Notes: a model not told the origin generated them from the letters alone. Numbered from the stretch's first letter, positions 49,232 through 58,432 are shown. The stretch: DNA of 64,000 nt from Algicola sagamiensis DSM 14643 (GCF_000374485.1 NZ_KB894491.1:310546-374545); one strand, 5' to 3'. Numbers and translations are program-made.

Positions 49232-49873
49232 ATGAGATATTTGCTCAGCTTATTATTACTGACTTTTTTTCAATCTTATGCAGCCACGCTTGAGGTTGTG
49301 GATCAGCACCAAAAGCCTGTCCACAATGCGGTCATTGAATATCATCCTGCTGGCAAGACATCGACGCCACTTTCTCAAGAGCCTGCCATCATGGATCAAA
49401 TCAAAAAACGATTTGTGCCTGAATTATTGGTGATCCGCCAAGGACGTTGGGTGAACTTTCCAAATAGCGACAACATTCGGCATCATGTTTATTCATTTTC
49501 GAAAGCCAAACCCTTTGAATTGAAACTCTATTCTGGCAGGCCCAAAGCACCTGTTGAATTTGAACACTCAGGCGTTGTCATTCTTGGGTGTAATATTCAT
49601 GATTCGATGGTGGGATACATTTATGTTGCTCAGTCAGAATTCTGGGTAAAAACCAACGAAAAAGGACAGGCACTCATTAACCCGACACCCAATTCTCAAA
49701 TCACTATTTGGCATGCTCATCAGAACAAAGGAGCTGAGTTTCAACATATTGTGATACTGAATTCATTGGAAAACCCACAAGAAAATTTCTATCGTTTTAA
49801 GATAGAAGTCACTGCACCAAAACCAAGAGATTCGTTCCGAGACCAATATTCAGATGGCATACAAAGACGGTAG
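49232..49873 (+). CDS. exported cupredoxin-like protein (methylamine-utilisation-type annotation)
   Basis: ATG at 49232 gives 213 residues with a signal peptide (core about 3-15, cut near 'QSYA'/ATLEV). An N-terminal carboxypeptidase-regulatory-like strand region precedes a cupredoxin-type part. 'VNFPNSDNIRHHVYSFS' gives H84/H85 and 'GVVILGCNIHDSMVGYIYV' gives C120, H123 and M126, the His-Cys-His-Met set of type 1 copper sites. It is therefore predicted to be a periplasmic copper or electron-transfer protein. The stop overlaps the GGDEF-EAL gene start by 20 bp, implying co-translation and a shared role. The 'methylamine utilisation' name attached to such proteins is not supported by neighbours. 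Confidence 0.78.
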   Translation: MRYLLSLLLLTFFQSYAATLEVVDQHQKPVHNAVIEYHPAGKTSTPLSQEPAIMDQIKKRFVPELLVIRQGRWVNFPNSDNIRHHVYSFSKAKPFELKLYSGRPKAPVEFEHSGVVILGCNIHDSMVGYIYVAQSEFWVKTNEKGQALINPTPNSQITIWHAHQNKGAEFQHIVILNSLENPQENFYRFKIEVTAPKPRDSFRDQYSDGIQRR

Positions 49874-52178
49874 TTTAAAAAACAAAATTATTGCCTTATG
49901 TATCGGGCTGATTTTGCTCATTGCCGTCACGATTATGCTCAGCACTTGGTGGTCAACCAGCGAATATAATGAAAAGCAAATCGACAATGAGATCAATAAA
50001 GCTGTTAATGTTTTTGAGCAATACTTGTCTGTCCGTGAACGACTACTCATCACCTCAACGGAGATCCTCACAACTGATTTTGGATTCAAACAAGCTGTCG
50101 CAACACATGATGCAAATACAATTACATCCGTGCTCAAAAACCACGGCTCACGGATCAATGCCGATTTGATGCTGCTTACTGATTTAGAAGGAAAAGTCCT
50201 TTCAAGTAGTCAACCATTGGATGATGCCAATCACAATCTCAGCCATCTCATTCACCAAAGTGGAAGTACAACATTTATCCTGCTGGATGGCTCGCTTTAT
50301 CATATGATCATGCTGCCCGTCAGAGCACCTCTCGCTATCGCTTATGCCGGTGTTGCATTTGAAATTCACCAGCAACTTGCGCAAGAGTTAAAACGTCTCA
50401 CAGGCTTAAATATTAGCTTTCTTGCAAATCAAACTGAAGGGATTGTCACAACGATTCCAAATGTTGAAATAAATACTCTCAAACAGCAACTCCAAACTAT
50501 GACTGTCCCAACTTTATTTGGGGAGCGGCTTGCTTATAACAACCGGGAAATATCACTCAATGGTATGGGAAATCAGTCAATTTCTATTTTGGTCAGTGCC
50601 AGCTTGCAACCGTTTTATCAGGCTTACAATAATCTGGCTTCATCCATCTTCCTGCTCGCTGGCCTGACAATCTTCCTTGGGATCTTATTAAGTGGTTTAC
50701 TTGCGAATACTCTGACCCAACAACTCTCCAAGCTCGTCCAAACGACAAAGCGCTTTGCACAAGGTAACTATGACACAATTGATTCTCCCCAATCTGCAAG
50801 CTCCGAGGTCAGCCAACTGATTCTTGCCTTTAATGAAATGGGCGCAGAGGTCAAAGCGCGAGAACAGCAAGTAAAATATCAAGCGCAGCACGATAGTTTA
50901 ACTGGCCTGTTCAATCGGCAAACAATGGTCGACCGGATAAACCAAACGCTTAAAGCACAAACAACATTTATGCTCATTGCATCAAATATCCGAAACTTTC
51001 GCGCTGTCAATGATCACTTAGGCCCCATTGTCGGGGATGCTTGCCTGCAAGCACTCGCTGAACGATTAGAGCTCTTTTCTTTTGAAGGGCAAGCAACACA
51101 TGCGAGGCTGAATGGAGATGAATTTCTATCCTTGTTGATCCTCGACGATTCGAAAGACAGCACACAGATCGTAGAAGCACTCCAAGACCATTTATCGGCC
51201 CCAGTTCAAGTCTCTGAACTCACCTTACATTTTAAGTTTTGTACAGGTGTTTATATCCATGAAGCGGGTGAATCCGATGCAAAAGTAATCCTCCGAAGAG
51301 CAACCATCGCTTTGGATGCAGCCAGAAATGAACAACTGGCCTTGCGGTACTACAAATCGGGGGAAGAAGAAAACCATTTACAAAAGCTTGCAATCATTGA
51401 ACAGCTCAGAGTTGCATTGGAAAATGACGATGGTCAGTTGTATATGGTTTTTCAACCCAAGCTCAACTTAAAGACTCAGAAAATTGACAAAACAGAATCT
51501 CTGATCCGTTGGCAAAGCCCCAGTTTAGGGTTTATCTCCCCTGAATTATTTATTGCACTGGCTGAGCAATCTGGCCTGATCCTCTCCCTCACCCATTGGG
51601 TGATACATCAAGTACTCCAAGAGTTAAAAGTCTGGCAGAACCAACACCTTAATGTTGGCGTTGCCATCAATGTTTCTGCCAGAGACCTTGCCCATAAGGA
51701 TTTTGTGGATACATTATGTGAGGCGGTCACACATCATCAAGTCAGTACAAATTTGATCACTATCGAGCTCACAGAGCGAGATATCATGGATGATGAGTCA
51801 CAAGGAATAAGCGTGCTCAAAGAACTCAAACAACACGGCTTTCAAGTCTCACTGGATGACTATGGCATTGGACAGTCATCTCTGAGCAAACTTCGTTTAC
51901 TTCCCATCGATGAATTAAAACTGGATATGAGTTTTATTCTTCGCCTCGACACAACACCTGACGATCAAACCATTGTGAAATCGACCATCACACTTGGACA
52001 TAACCTTGGACTATCCGTCGTAGCTGAAGGGGTTGAAAATAAAGCCTCTCTCCAATTACTCGAAGCGATGTCCTGTGACCAGATCCAGGGGTATTATTTG
52101 AGTAAACCACTGACGGGAGAACAATTTCGGGAATGGCTACAAGCCTATGAATCAAAACCGATGTGCGCAGATCAGTAG
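49854..52178 (+). CDS. membrane GGDEF-EAL protein, probable c-di-GMP phosphodiesterase
   Basis: The 774-residue sensor has a membrane helix (about 11-32) and a periplasmic region (about 35-255) resembling a double-Cache sensor domain. A second helix (about 262-285) and HAMP (about 283-335) lead to a GGDEF domain (about 342-500) and an EAL domain (about 512-765). The GGDEF motif reads NGDEF (420-424), so cyclase activity is doubtful. The EAL catalytic set looks complete: E548 in 'ESLIRW', N606, E638, D668-D669 in 'DDYGIG', K689 and E725 in 'AEGVEN'. It is therefore likely a c-di-GMP-hydrolysing enzyme tuned by a periplasmic signal. It overlaps the cupredoxin gene by 20 bp. Confidence 0.9.
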   Translation: MAYKDGSLKNKIIALCIGLILLIAVTIMLSTWWSTSEYNEKQIDNEINKAVNVFEQYLSVRERLLITSTEILTTDFGFKQAVATHDANTITSVLKNHGSRINADLMLLTDLEGKVLSSSQPLDDANHNLSHLIHQSGSTTFILLDGSLYHMIMLPVRAPLAIAYAGVAFEIHQQLAQELKRLTGLNISFLANQTEGIVTTIPNVEINTLKQQLQTMTVPTLFGERLAYNNREISLNGMGNQSISILVSASLQPFYQAYNNLASSIFLLAGLTIFLGILLSGLLANTLTQQLSKLVQTTKRFAQGNYDTIDSPQSASSEVSQLILAFNEMGAEVKAREQQVKYQAQHDSLTGLFNRQTMVDRINQTLKAQTTFMLIASNIRNFRAVNDHLGPIVGDACLQALAERLELFSFEGQATHARLNGDEFLSLLILDDSKDSTQIVEALQDHLSAPVQVSELTLHFKFCTGVYIHEAGESDAKVILRRATIALDAARNEQLALRYYKSGEEENHLQKLAIIEQLRVALENDDGQLYMVFQPKLNLKTQKIDKTESLIRWQSPSLGFISPELFIALAEQSGLILSLTHWVIHQVLQELKVWQNQHLNVGVAINVSARDLAHKDFVDTLCEAVTHHQVSTNLITIELTERDIMDDESQGISVLKELKQHGFQVSLDDYGIGQSSLSKLRLLPIDELKLDMSFILRLDTTPDDQTIVKSTITLGHNLGLSVVAEGVENKASLQLLEAMSCDQIQGYYLSKPLTGEQFREWLQAYESKPMCADQ

Positions 52179-52189
52179 CCTTCTCCTAT

Positions 52190-52430
52190 TATGTCAATCT
52201 TTTGCCTGTTTGGGGTTCCGGTAAGCTGCTTGCAACTCTTGGTGTCAACCAAGTTGAAGGTAGCGCAAGGACGCAACTCTCAGGATATACAACGTGAGAT
52301 GAAGCTGCCATCAATAATCGTACAAGGCGCGGGTTGCCTATTTTTAGCTTTCCAGTTTTCGTAGATAAGGTGGCCAACCAATAGCCAATTTAGCCACCCC
52401 ATCCATGCTGTGAGTATGATTTAGAAGAGG
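52190..52430. other. structured intergenic stretch of unknown nature
   Basis: Between the GGDEF-EAL stop and the perM stop lie several base-paired blocks. One hairpin is formed around TTGGT-GTCA-ACCAA (about 52239-52253). An outer stem pairs GGTAGC (about 52258) with GCTGCC (about 52305), enclosing an inner CTCTCA/TGAGA stem. A GGTGGC/GCCACC stem is about 52370-52399. The density of pairing and higher GC than the neighbours suggest a structured RNA or dispersed element. A 62-codon minus-strand frame here lacks start signals and looks spurious. No known riboswitch consensus was matched. Confidence 0.3.
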
Positions 52431-52437
52431 AAGAGCC

Positions 52438-53514
52438 TCATTCAGGTAGTGGTTTTTCTTGTCGTCCTTCGTTCCCAGACCAGGCATTCACGACTGCACG
52501 GACAAGTGCAGCCAATGGGATCGCAAAAAAGACACCCCAAAAGCCCCAAAGCCCACCAAAAAACAGGACTGCAACGATGATATACACAGGGTTTAAGTCA
52601 ACCGCTTCGGAGAACAAAACGGGTACCAGTAAGTTACCATCGAGCGCTTGAATGATGCCGTAAGCGAGCATGATATAACCAAACTCAGCCCCCATGCCAA
52701 ACTGGAACAATGCGACAACTGCCACAGGAAGTGTCACCACAGCCGCACCGATATAAGGGATCAAAACAGATAAACCAACCAGTAATCCAAGGAGTGCCGA
52801 ATAGCGCAGATCAAACATAGCGAATGTCACATATGACACGGAGCCAACAATGATGATTTCAATGACTTTTCCACGAATGTAGTTCATGATTTGCAGGTTC
52901 ATTTCACTTGCAACCTGCTTAATCAATTTGCGCTCTCTTGGCAATAACTTATTAATTCCAGCCATCAGCTCTTCTTTATCTTTCAACATAAAAAAGACCA
53001 TTAAAGGAACAAGAACGAGGTAAATTAAAATCGCGATGGCATCACCAATGGATGAAACCGTCACAGTAATGACTTTTTGGCCCCATTCCACTACTTTGTT
53101 TTCAACGGCTGTTACAACCGAACCAACTTGCTCAACGGTCACAACACCTGGGTACTTTTCAGGTAGCTTTTGTAAGTAATCTTTCCCTTGAGAAATCATT
53201 GTTGGCGCTTCTGCAATCAGGTTTTGTCCCTGCTCCCATACAACAGGCACAATACCAAATACGGATAAAATAAAGAACATGAGGAAGAGCGTCAGCACAA
53301 TCGCCGTTGCCCAAGTTCGCTTTAATCCAAAATTAGCTAAACGGATCACTGGCCAATCCAGCAGATAAGCAAATGCAATCGCAACCAATACTGGAACAAT
53401 AAGATGCCCAACCCAATAAAGGCCGACAAATGTAAAAAATAACAGGAGAAATAAAGTAACAGACTGTGGATCGGTAAACTTACGGCGATACCACTGCTTA
53501 ATGATTTCGAACAT
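52438..53514 (-). CDS. perM: AI-2E/PerM family membrane protein
   Basis: The 358-residue inner-membrane protein has about seven to eight hydrophobic segments. Family features are 'LIVPVLVAIAFAYLLDWPV', 'YLVLVPLMVFFMLKDKEEL', 'VEIIIVGSVSYVTFAMFDLRYSALLGLLVGLSVLIPYIGAAVVTLPV' and 'VLFSEAVDLNPVYIIVAVLFFGGLWGFWGVFFAIPLAALVRAVVNAW'. Bacterial members are presumed exporters or permeases (PerM, TqsA). ATG at 53512-53514 starts 'MFEIIKQWYRRKFTDP', the usual N-terminus, and overlaps the end of the tusA-like gene; the longer frame is not needed. perM next to tusA is a common gammaproteobacterial order. Confidence 0.9.
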   Translation of the reverse strand: MFEIIKQWYRRKFTDPQSVTLFLLLFFTFVGLYWVGHLIVPVLVAIAFAYLLDWPVIRLANFGLKRTWATAIVLTLFLMFFILSVFGIVPVVWEQGQNLIAEAPTMISQGKDYLQKLPEKYPGVVTVEQVGSVVTAVENKVVEWGQKVITVTVSSIGDAIAILIYLVLVPLMVFFMLKDKEELMAGINKLLPRERKLIKQVASEMNLQIMNYIRGKVIEIIIVGSVSYVTFAMFDLRYSALLGLLVGLSVLIPYIGAAVVTLPVAVVALFQFGMGAEFGYIMLAYGIIQALDGNLLVPVLFSEAVDLNPVYIIVAVLFFGGLWGFWGVFFAIPLAALVRAVVNAWSGNEGRQEKPLPE

Positions 53515-53779
53515 GCGACTGCAAGGACTCCCTATTGGTGATTCGTACATCATAATGGGGGCGGGACTCGACGGTCAGCACGTCAAAGGCCACCTCATAA
53601 CCTAGGCTTTGATAAAATTTTTGTAAATTAGTTGCACTCATTTTGTCAGAAAACCGAATATGCCAACTTCGAGCCTCTGACACTTGCATAATAAATCGCT
53701 TTGCTTCCACAAATGCGCGTGGGCAGCAAAATACAGATGCATCAAAAAAAGGCTGAGATTTCACAAGGTTTGTCTTCAC
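53498..53779 (-). CDS. divergent TusA/SirA-family sulfur-carrier-like protein
   Basis: 93 residues from a GTG (53777-53779), the only start before the key motif. The family CPxP signature appears as 'VFCCPRAFVEAKRFIM' near residue 18. It keeps the sulfur-accepting cysteine but replaces the second proline by alanine. The rest, '...ATNLQKFYQSLGYEVAFDVLTVESRPHYDVRI', fits the beta-alpha-beta-alpha-beta-beta TusA fold. Its place immediately before perM, and with bepA-arsC a little further on, is where tusA-like genes usually sit. Function in tRNA thiolation or a related relay is inference. Confidence 0.6.
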   Translation of the reverse strand: MKTNLVKSQPFFDASVFCCPRAFVEAKRFIMQVSEARSWHIRFSDKMSATNLQKFYQSLGYEVAFDVLTVESRPHYDVRITNRESLQSHVRNH

Positions 53780-53945
53780 GATTGATTGTCCAGTATACCC
53801 ATACCTATGACAACATACTTCTATTCGTATTCATCAAAGTTTACAACACAAAGCTATGTGTATAGTACACCAAAAACATTGTATGAGCATCTTGGTGCCG
53901 CTTTGTGTTGTTCGATAAAGGTTTTTAATGAAAATACGCTCTCTT

Positions 53946-55181
53946 CTAATTCGACTTCGCATGGACGCACTGCACCTGCTGTTGCGATTTGTTTACTTGA
54001 CTTTTGCATGCATAAAAACCACTAATCGCCCAACCAATACAGCACAAGAGCAGCAATGTGTAATTCATCATCCAAGTTCTATCAATTTGATATACCTGAC
54101 TCATAATGATTGGGCTTGATGCCGCAGCGAAATAAGCGATACTTTGTGCCATCCCGGACAGACGCGCAGCTTGTGCCACACTTTCTGTACGAAGCGTCAA
54201 CATCGACATACCCAAAACAAAACCCGCTCCCATGCCAAAACCAATACAGATCACCCAAAACAGTGCCATAGAAGGAAACAGATACAGACTGATTAACCCG
54301 ATGGCTGTGGTAAACGAAGCCCCCAAGCTAAGTAGACGCTTATCTTTGGCTTTTTCTAAAAAGATTGACATGAAAAAAGCAGGTAAAATTCCAGCGAACT
54401 GCATCACACCATGATAAACACCAGCTAAGTCCAATGAGATCCCTTTTGTGTGCAACATCATTGGTAACCAGCCGATGAGGGCGTAATTAATAAAAGCATT
54501 AAAAGAGAGAAACCCAGTTGCTTGCCATGCAAAAGAAGAACGCCACAAACCTCTGGTATTAGACCTCTTCTCCTTGCACTTCTCGCGTTGTTCTTCCTTA
54601 ACGTAGGGAAACCATAACATCAATGCTAAAAAAGTCACAGGCAAACAGACAGTCAATGCAAGTGTCCAACCAGAAACCCCAAAAACATCTTTGAGTTGGT
54701 TCATATGAGCAATTGGTCGAACTATCCCTGATCCTAAGGCTGCACCAATGCCCATCATGAAAATATATAGTGACGTCATGGATGCCGATTTTTCTGCGTA
54801 ATATCGTTTCATAATACTGGGTAACAGCACATTCGCAAAAGCGATACCGATGCCAATAATGAGCGTTCCTAGCATGAATGTTTCAATGCAAGAATAAAAC
54901 CGAATGACGATCCCAATATTGAATAACACTAATCCAATGCATAAAGACCAACTCAGCCCTAAACGTTGCGATATGAATGGAATCATTGGAGAGCAAACCG
55001 CAAATGCAAATAAAGGGATGCTGGTGACAAAACCCATTTGCACATTTGAGAGCGACAAAGCTGTGCAAATATCTTCAATTAATGGAGAAACTGCTGTAAA
55101 TGGAGCTCTGAGATTAAAAGCGATGAGTAAGATTGCAACTGTCATTCCCCACTGATATTGACTTCCTGTTTTGACATTCAT
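53946..55181 (-). CDS. MFS transporter of the CynX/NimT family
   Basis: The 411-residue major facilitator has about twelve membrane segments. It opens 'WGMTVAILLIAFNLRAPFTAVSPLIEDI', and 'GFVTSIPLFAFAVCSPMIPFISQRLGLSWSL' matches the CynX/NimT (YeaN) branch. 'GIGIAFANVLLPSIMKRYYAEKSASMTSLY' is another signature. ATG at 55179-55181 has an AAGG Shine-Dalgarno; the longer frame was trimmed. It is divergent from an AraC regulator gene, the same layout as E. coli nimT/nimR, where NimT exports 2-nitroimidazole. An export role for a toxic small molecule is likely; the substrate is unproven. Confidence 0.85.
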   Translation of the reverse strand: MNVKTGSQYQWGMTVAILLIAFNLRAPFTAVSPLIEDICTALSLSNVQMGFVTSIPLFAFAVCSPMIPFISQRLGLSWSLCIGLVLFNIGIVIRFYSCIETFMLGTLIIGIGIAFANVLLPSIMKRYYAEKSASMTSLYIFMMGIGAALGSGIVRPIAHMNQLKDVFGVSGWTLALTVCLPVTFLALMLWFPYVKEEQREKCKEKRSNTRGLWRSSFAWQATGFLSFNAFINYALIGWLPMMLHTKGISLDLAGVYHGVMQFAGILPAFFMSIFLEKAKDKRLLSLGASFTTAIGLISLYLFPSMALFWVICIGFGMGAGFVLGMSMLTLRTESVAQAARLSGMAQSIAYFAAASSPIIMSQVYQIDRTWMMNYTLLLLCCIGWAISGFYACKSQVNKSQQQVQCVHAKSN

Positions 55182-55286
55182 AACAACACCTTTTCTTGAA
55201 AATGGAAAGGGGCTAGTATAATGTTTCAGCAAATGACTTTATTTAGCAAAATGGATATTTTATTGCTGAAAAAGGACAAAGATATC

Positions 55287-56069
55287 ATGCATAGAACTCA
55301 ACCTCAGAACCCTGATCAGCTGCCTCAGAAAGTCATCGCATTTTATGAGCAAACAGGCAGTCAATCTGAAGAGTCACCTTATCACCATCATCACAAAGGG
55401 CAGCTCGTTTTCCTGTTAAGCGGTTTTCTTCGCTGCAAAATTCAAGATGCAATCTGGGTTGTTCCCCCTCATCATGCCGTTTGGATACCAAGTCAGGCAC
55501 CTCACTGCAATATGGTTGCGCCTCAAAGTGAGGTCTGTATGGTATTATGCGACCCAGAAATTGCAGAGATGCCCGATCAAGTTTACACCCTGACAATTAC
55601 CCCCTTGCTCCGAGAACTGATTCTTCATTTGACGAAACAGCCAAAAGGCGATGATTTATTGTTGACTGTCCCTAAAATTGTCGATGTCTTATTTGATGAG
55701 TTGGTAAAAATGCCCGTCGAAAAATATCAATTCCCTATCCCACAAGATCCAAGACTGAGCCGAATTGCCTTCGCTCTATTAGACTCCCCGTGGGATCGGA
55801 GAACCATCAAAGAGTGGGCACAGGAATCAGCAATGAGTGAAAAGACGCTATCAAGACTCATCAAGCAACAAACGGGCCTGACGTTTGGACGGTGGAAAGG
55901 GCAGCTTCATATTGTCGTTGCGATTCAACTGCTAAATTCTGGTTATACAGTCCAATACGTTGCAACGGAGCTCGGTTATGAGTCAGTCAGTGCTTTTATT
56001 CAGTTTTTTAAAAAAACACTCGGACATGCACCAAAGAAATATATAAAAATGACACACGGAGATCTGTAA
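55287..56069 (+). CDS. AraC-family regulator, NimR-like
   Basis: ATG at 55287 (M23 of the longest frame) follows AAGGA about 10 bp upstream and leaves about 105 bp of divergent promoter space, giving 260 residues. The N-terminal cupin has 'YHHHHKGQLVFLLSG' and 'WVVPPHHAVWIPSQAPHCN', typical of the NimR (YeaM) subgroup. The C-terminal double helix-turn-helix is 'IKEWAQESAMSEKTLSRLIKQQTGLTFGRWKGQ' and 'TVQYVATELGYESVSAFIQFFKKTLGHAPKKY'. It probably controls the divergent CynX/NimT-type exporter. Confidence 0.85.
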   Translation: MHRTQPQNPDQLPQKVIAFYEQTGSQSEESPYHHHHKGQLVFLLSGFLRCKIQDAIWVVPPHHAVWIPSQAPHCNMVAPQSEVCMVLCDPEIAEMPDQVYTLTITPLLRELILHLTKQPKGDDLLLTVPKIVDVLFDELVKMPVEKYQFPIPQDPRLSRIAFALLDSPWDRRTIKEWAQESAMSEKTLSRLIKQQTGLTFGRWKGQLHIVVAIQLLNSGYTVQYVATELGYESVSAFIQFFKKTLGHAPKKYIKMTHGDL

Positions 56070-56319
56070 GTTCTACTGAGACCCCTTTGATAAGACGTCT
56101 TATGCGCTCTTTGAGTACATGAATGATAACCCCCTTGGCATCTTACTCACGCACACCTAACTGGTTATTTCTAACCCATCGACTCATGCTGGATTGTTTT
56201 TATCGAATCACATGACAGACAATCGATTTCCCTCTTTCCATTTCACCAAATGATCTGGCGGTTTATGCTTGATAAGGTAGTATTAATTGGTAAAGGGGTT
56301 AATCAATAGGACTATTTGA

Positions 56320-56973
56320 ATGAGTGCAGCAGGTGGCAAAGCCGAACTCCCCGAAAATCCGACACTCAAAGAGATCAATTGGTTTAAAAAACAAATCAAT
56401 TGGGGTGAATTGCCGCCGTTTTATCACCTCGTAGCATCATCCATTGGCGAATCAGAAGGGTTGCTTAGCCATGGATTTGATACCGCGCTTAAAAGACTCA
56501 TTGATGAACGCAACTGGAACCAAGAACTGCTCAATATCCCTAGACCAGAAAATGATACGGGTAAGCCAAGGATTGCTTTGTATCAAGTGATCACCGATCG
56601 CGGTTTTGAATTACAAGCGTTTCCTTTCGCGAAGAAAAAAGAAGTCGATCAATATATTAAGGATTGTGCATATATGGAGTTTCTTGTCTGGGACCCACAC
56701 TATATGCGTAACATCATCCGTATTAATCAACTCGACAAGTTTATGATGTTTTATTTTCAGCGAGGTGATGAAGCAGACCGCGCATTGATCATTTTCGCCC
56801 ATAAGCTTGTCAACAGCATTATCGCCTTGCTGCAAAAAAAAGTGAACGTCGTTAAAGTCAGTGGTGTCTCAGTAAAAGATCTGTATGATGATTATAAAAA
56901 ACGGATGAGTTATGCGGTGGCCGATGATACAGTCGCGGGTCTGCAGTCGAATCCGTTAAAGGATGGTTATTAG
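56320..56973 (+). CDS. conserved-looking hypothetical protein upstream of bepA
   Basis: The 217-residue soluble cytoplasmic protein has no signal or membrane segment. It is rich in aromatic and charged residues: 'EINWFKKQINWGELPPFYHLVASSIGESEGLLSHGFDTALKRLID', 'YQVITDRGFELQAFPFAKKKEVDQYIKDCAYMEFLVWDPHYMR'. I do not recognise a family. A CAATAGGA sequence precedes the ATG. Its stop falls inside the first codons available to bepA, so the two genes are likely co-transcribed. Confidence 0.75.
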   Translation: MSAAGGKAELPENPTLKEINWFKKQINWGELPPFYHLVASSIGESEGLLSHGFDTALKRLIDERNWNQELLNIPRPENDTGKPRIALYQVITDRGFELQAFPFAKKKEVDQYIKDCAYMEFLVWDPHYMRNIIRINQLDKFMMFYFQRGDEADRALIIFAHKLVNSIIALLQKKVNVVKVSGVSVKDLYDDYKKRMSYAVADDTVAGLQSNPLKDGY

Positions 56974-56986
56974 GACCCATTTTTCC

Positions 56987-58432
56987 ATGAAATTGTTGAT
57001 GAAGTTTTTTGTATCACTTGTGATTGCAAGTGCCTGTTTTACGTCTGCCCAGGCAGCAAATCGCCTCCCCGATCTTGGTGGTACAGCATTGTCCACGATA
57101 ACAATTGAAAAAGAACTAATCATGGGCGATATCTTTGCCCGAAAAGCAAGAGCTGCATTACCCATTGTTTACGATCCGTTGTTATCCTCCTATATCGAAA
57201 CCATCGGGAATAAAATGGTCGCACAGGCTGATGGAGTTCAATTTCCCTTCCAATTTGTCTGGGTGAGAGATAATGCAATCAACGCTTTCGCGACATTTGG
57301 TGGCAATATTACCGCACATACAGGACTCGTTTTAAATGCACAAAGTGAAAGTGAGCTTGCTTCGGTGATCGGACATGAAATCGCGCATATCACGCAGCGA
57401 CATCTCGCCCGAAAAATCGAAAAAATGAACCAACGTGCCCCCATGACAATTGCTGGGCTTTTTAGTTCTCTTTTACTTGGGATCGTGAATCCATCATTAG
57501 GTATAGCGGCCTTGCAAACAACGGCAGGTCTCACACAACAAGCGAGCATTACTTATACTCGCGGGAATGAGCAAGAAGCCGACCGAATTGGCATGCAGAT
57601 CATGACCAATGCCGGATTTGACCCCCATGATGCGTCATCTTTTTATACACGCATGTCTGATAAATATCGTGCAGCCACGAAACCCCCTGCCTTTTTATTA
57701 ACTCACCCGCTTCCAGATAACCGAGTCTCGGACATACGCCTGCGTGCACAGCAATACAAAAAACATACGCGTAAACCGGAATACGATTTCTGGCTGACAA
57801 AAGCCCGCATCATTGCTCGCTTTTCAAATTCATCTGAAGGCCATGCGAAAGACACTTTCCGTGATTGGCAAAAATCGACTTATCCAGATATCAAATTTGC
57901 TGGTCAGTATGGGCTTGCACTACTCGATGTTGACCACCAACGTTATCAAAGTGCAGCATCTCACCTCAAAGAATTATTCAAGCTGCAACCACATAACCTC
58001 TTTTTGATCGACACATATACTGACTTGCTGACGGCGACCAAACAATATAAGACGGCGTTGGCATTTCTTGCAAAAGAGTATCAACTTCGTCCAAATGAAC
58101 AGGTTGTGACCCTGAACTACGCCAACGTAGCTATCCATGCAGATCAGCCTGAACGTGCTATTAGGATGCTGAAATCCTTTTTACTTCAAAAGGGTGAAAA
58201 CTATCTTGGATATGATTTGTTGACCAATGCTTATCGAAAAGCCAAACATCCAGCTTACGCCAATATTTATCAAGCACAGTCTGATGCGTATCTTGGACGG
58301 TATCAAAAAGCGATCCAGTCTCTGAGGCAAGCGAAAGAACAACTGGATGAAGATAACTTCACTGAAAAGAAGCGTATCGAAGCGCTTGAGAAGAAGTTTG
58401 CTTATCAACAAAGACAAATGCGGCAAACATAA
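56987..58432 (+). CDS. bepA: M48 family periplasmic metalloprotease with TPR domain (BepA-like)
   Basis: From ATG at 56987 the product has 481 residues with a signal peptide (cut after 'TSAQA', about residue 23). The M48 catalytic domain has 'GHEIAH' (H130, E131, H134) and third zinc ligand E195 in 'NEQEADRIG'. The C-terminal third is TPR-like ('LFLIDTYTDLLTATKQYKTALAFLAKEY...'). BepA degrades or helps assemble LptD and BAM-dependent outer-membrane proteins. A start 8 codons upstream is possible but has the Shine-Dalgarno directly abutting it. arsC and DUF2069 follow, the standard context. Confidence 0.93.
   Translation: MKLLMKFFVSLVIASACFTSAQAANRLPDLGGTALSTITIEKELIMGDIFARKARAALPIVYDPLLSSYIETIGNKMVAQADGVQFPFQFVWVRDNAINAFATFGGNITAHTGLVLNAQSESELASVIGHEIAHITQRHLARKIEKMNQRAPMTIAGLFSSLLLGIVNPSLGIAALQTTAGLTQQASITYTRGNEQEADRIGMQIMTNAGFDPHDASSFYTRMSDKYRAATKPPAFLLTHPLPDNRVSDIRLRAQQYKKHTRKPEYDFWLTKARIIARFSNSSEGHAKDTFRDWQKSTYPDIKFAGQYGLALLDVDHQRYQSAASHLKELFKLQPHNLFLIDTYTDLLTATKQYKTALAFLAKEYQLRPNEQVVTLNYANVAIHADQPERAIRMLKSFLLQKGENYLGYDLLTNAYRKAKHPAYANIYQAQSDAYLGRYQKAIQSLRQAKEQLDEDNFTEKKRIEALEKKFAYQQRQMRQT

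Noticed and set aside
52250-52310. c-di-GMP (GEMM) riboswitch, because of GGACGCAA and GGTAGC strings near a c-di-GMP enzyme gene
   Set aside because: The order and spacing of the conserved blocks do not fit the GEMM consensus and it lies downstream of the gene, not in a leader.
52189-52377. 62-codon minus-strand frame
   Set aside because: No Shine-Dalgarno, low-information composition, and it lies across the base-paired intergenic stretch.
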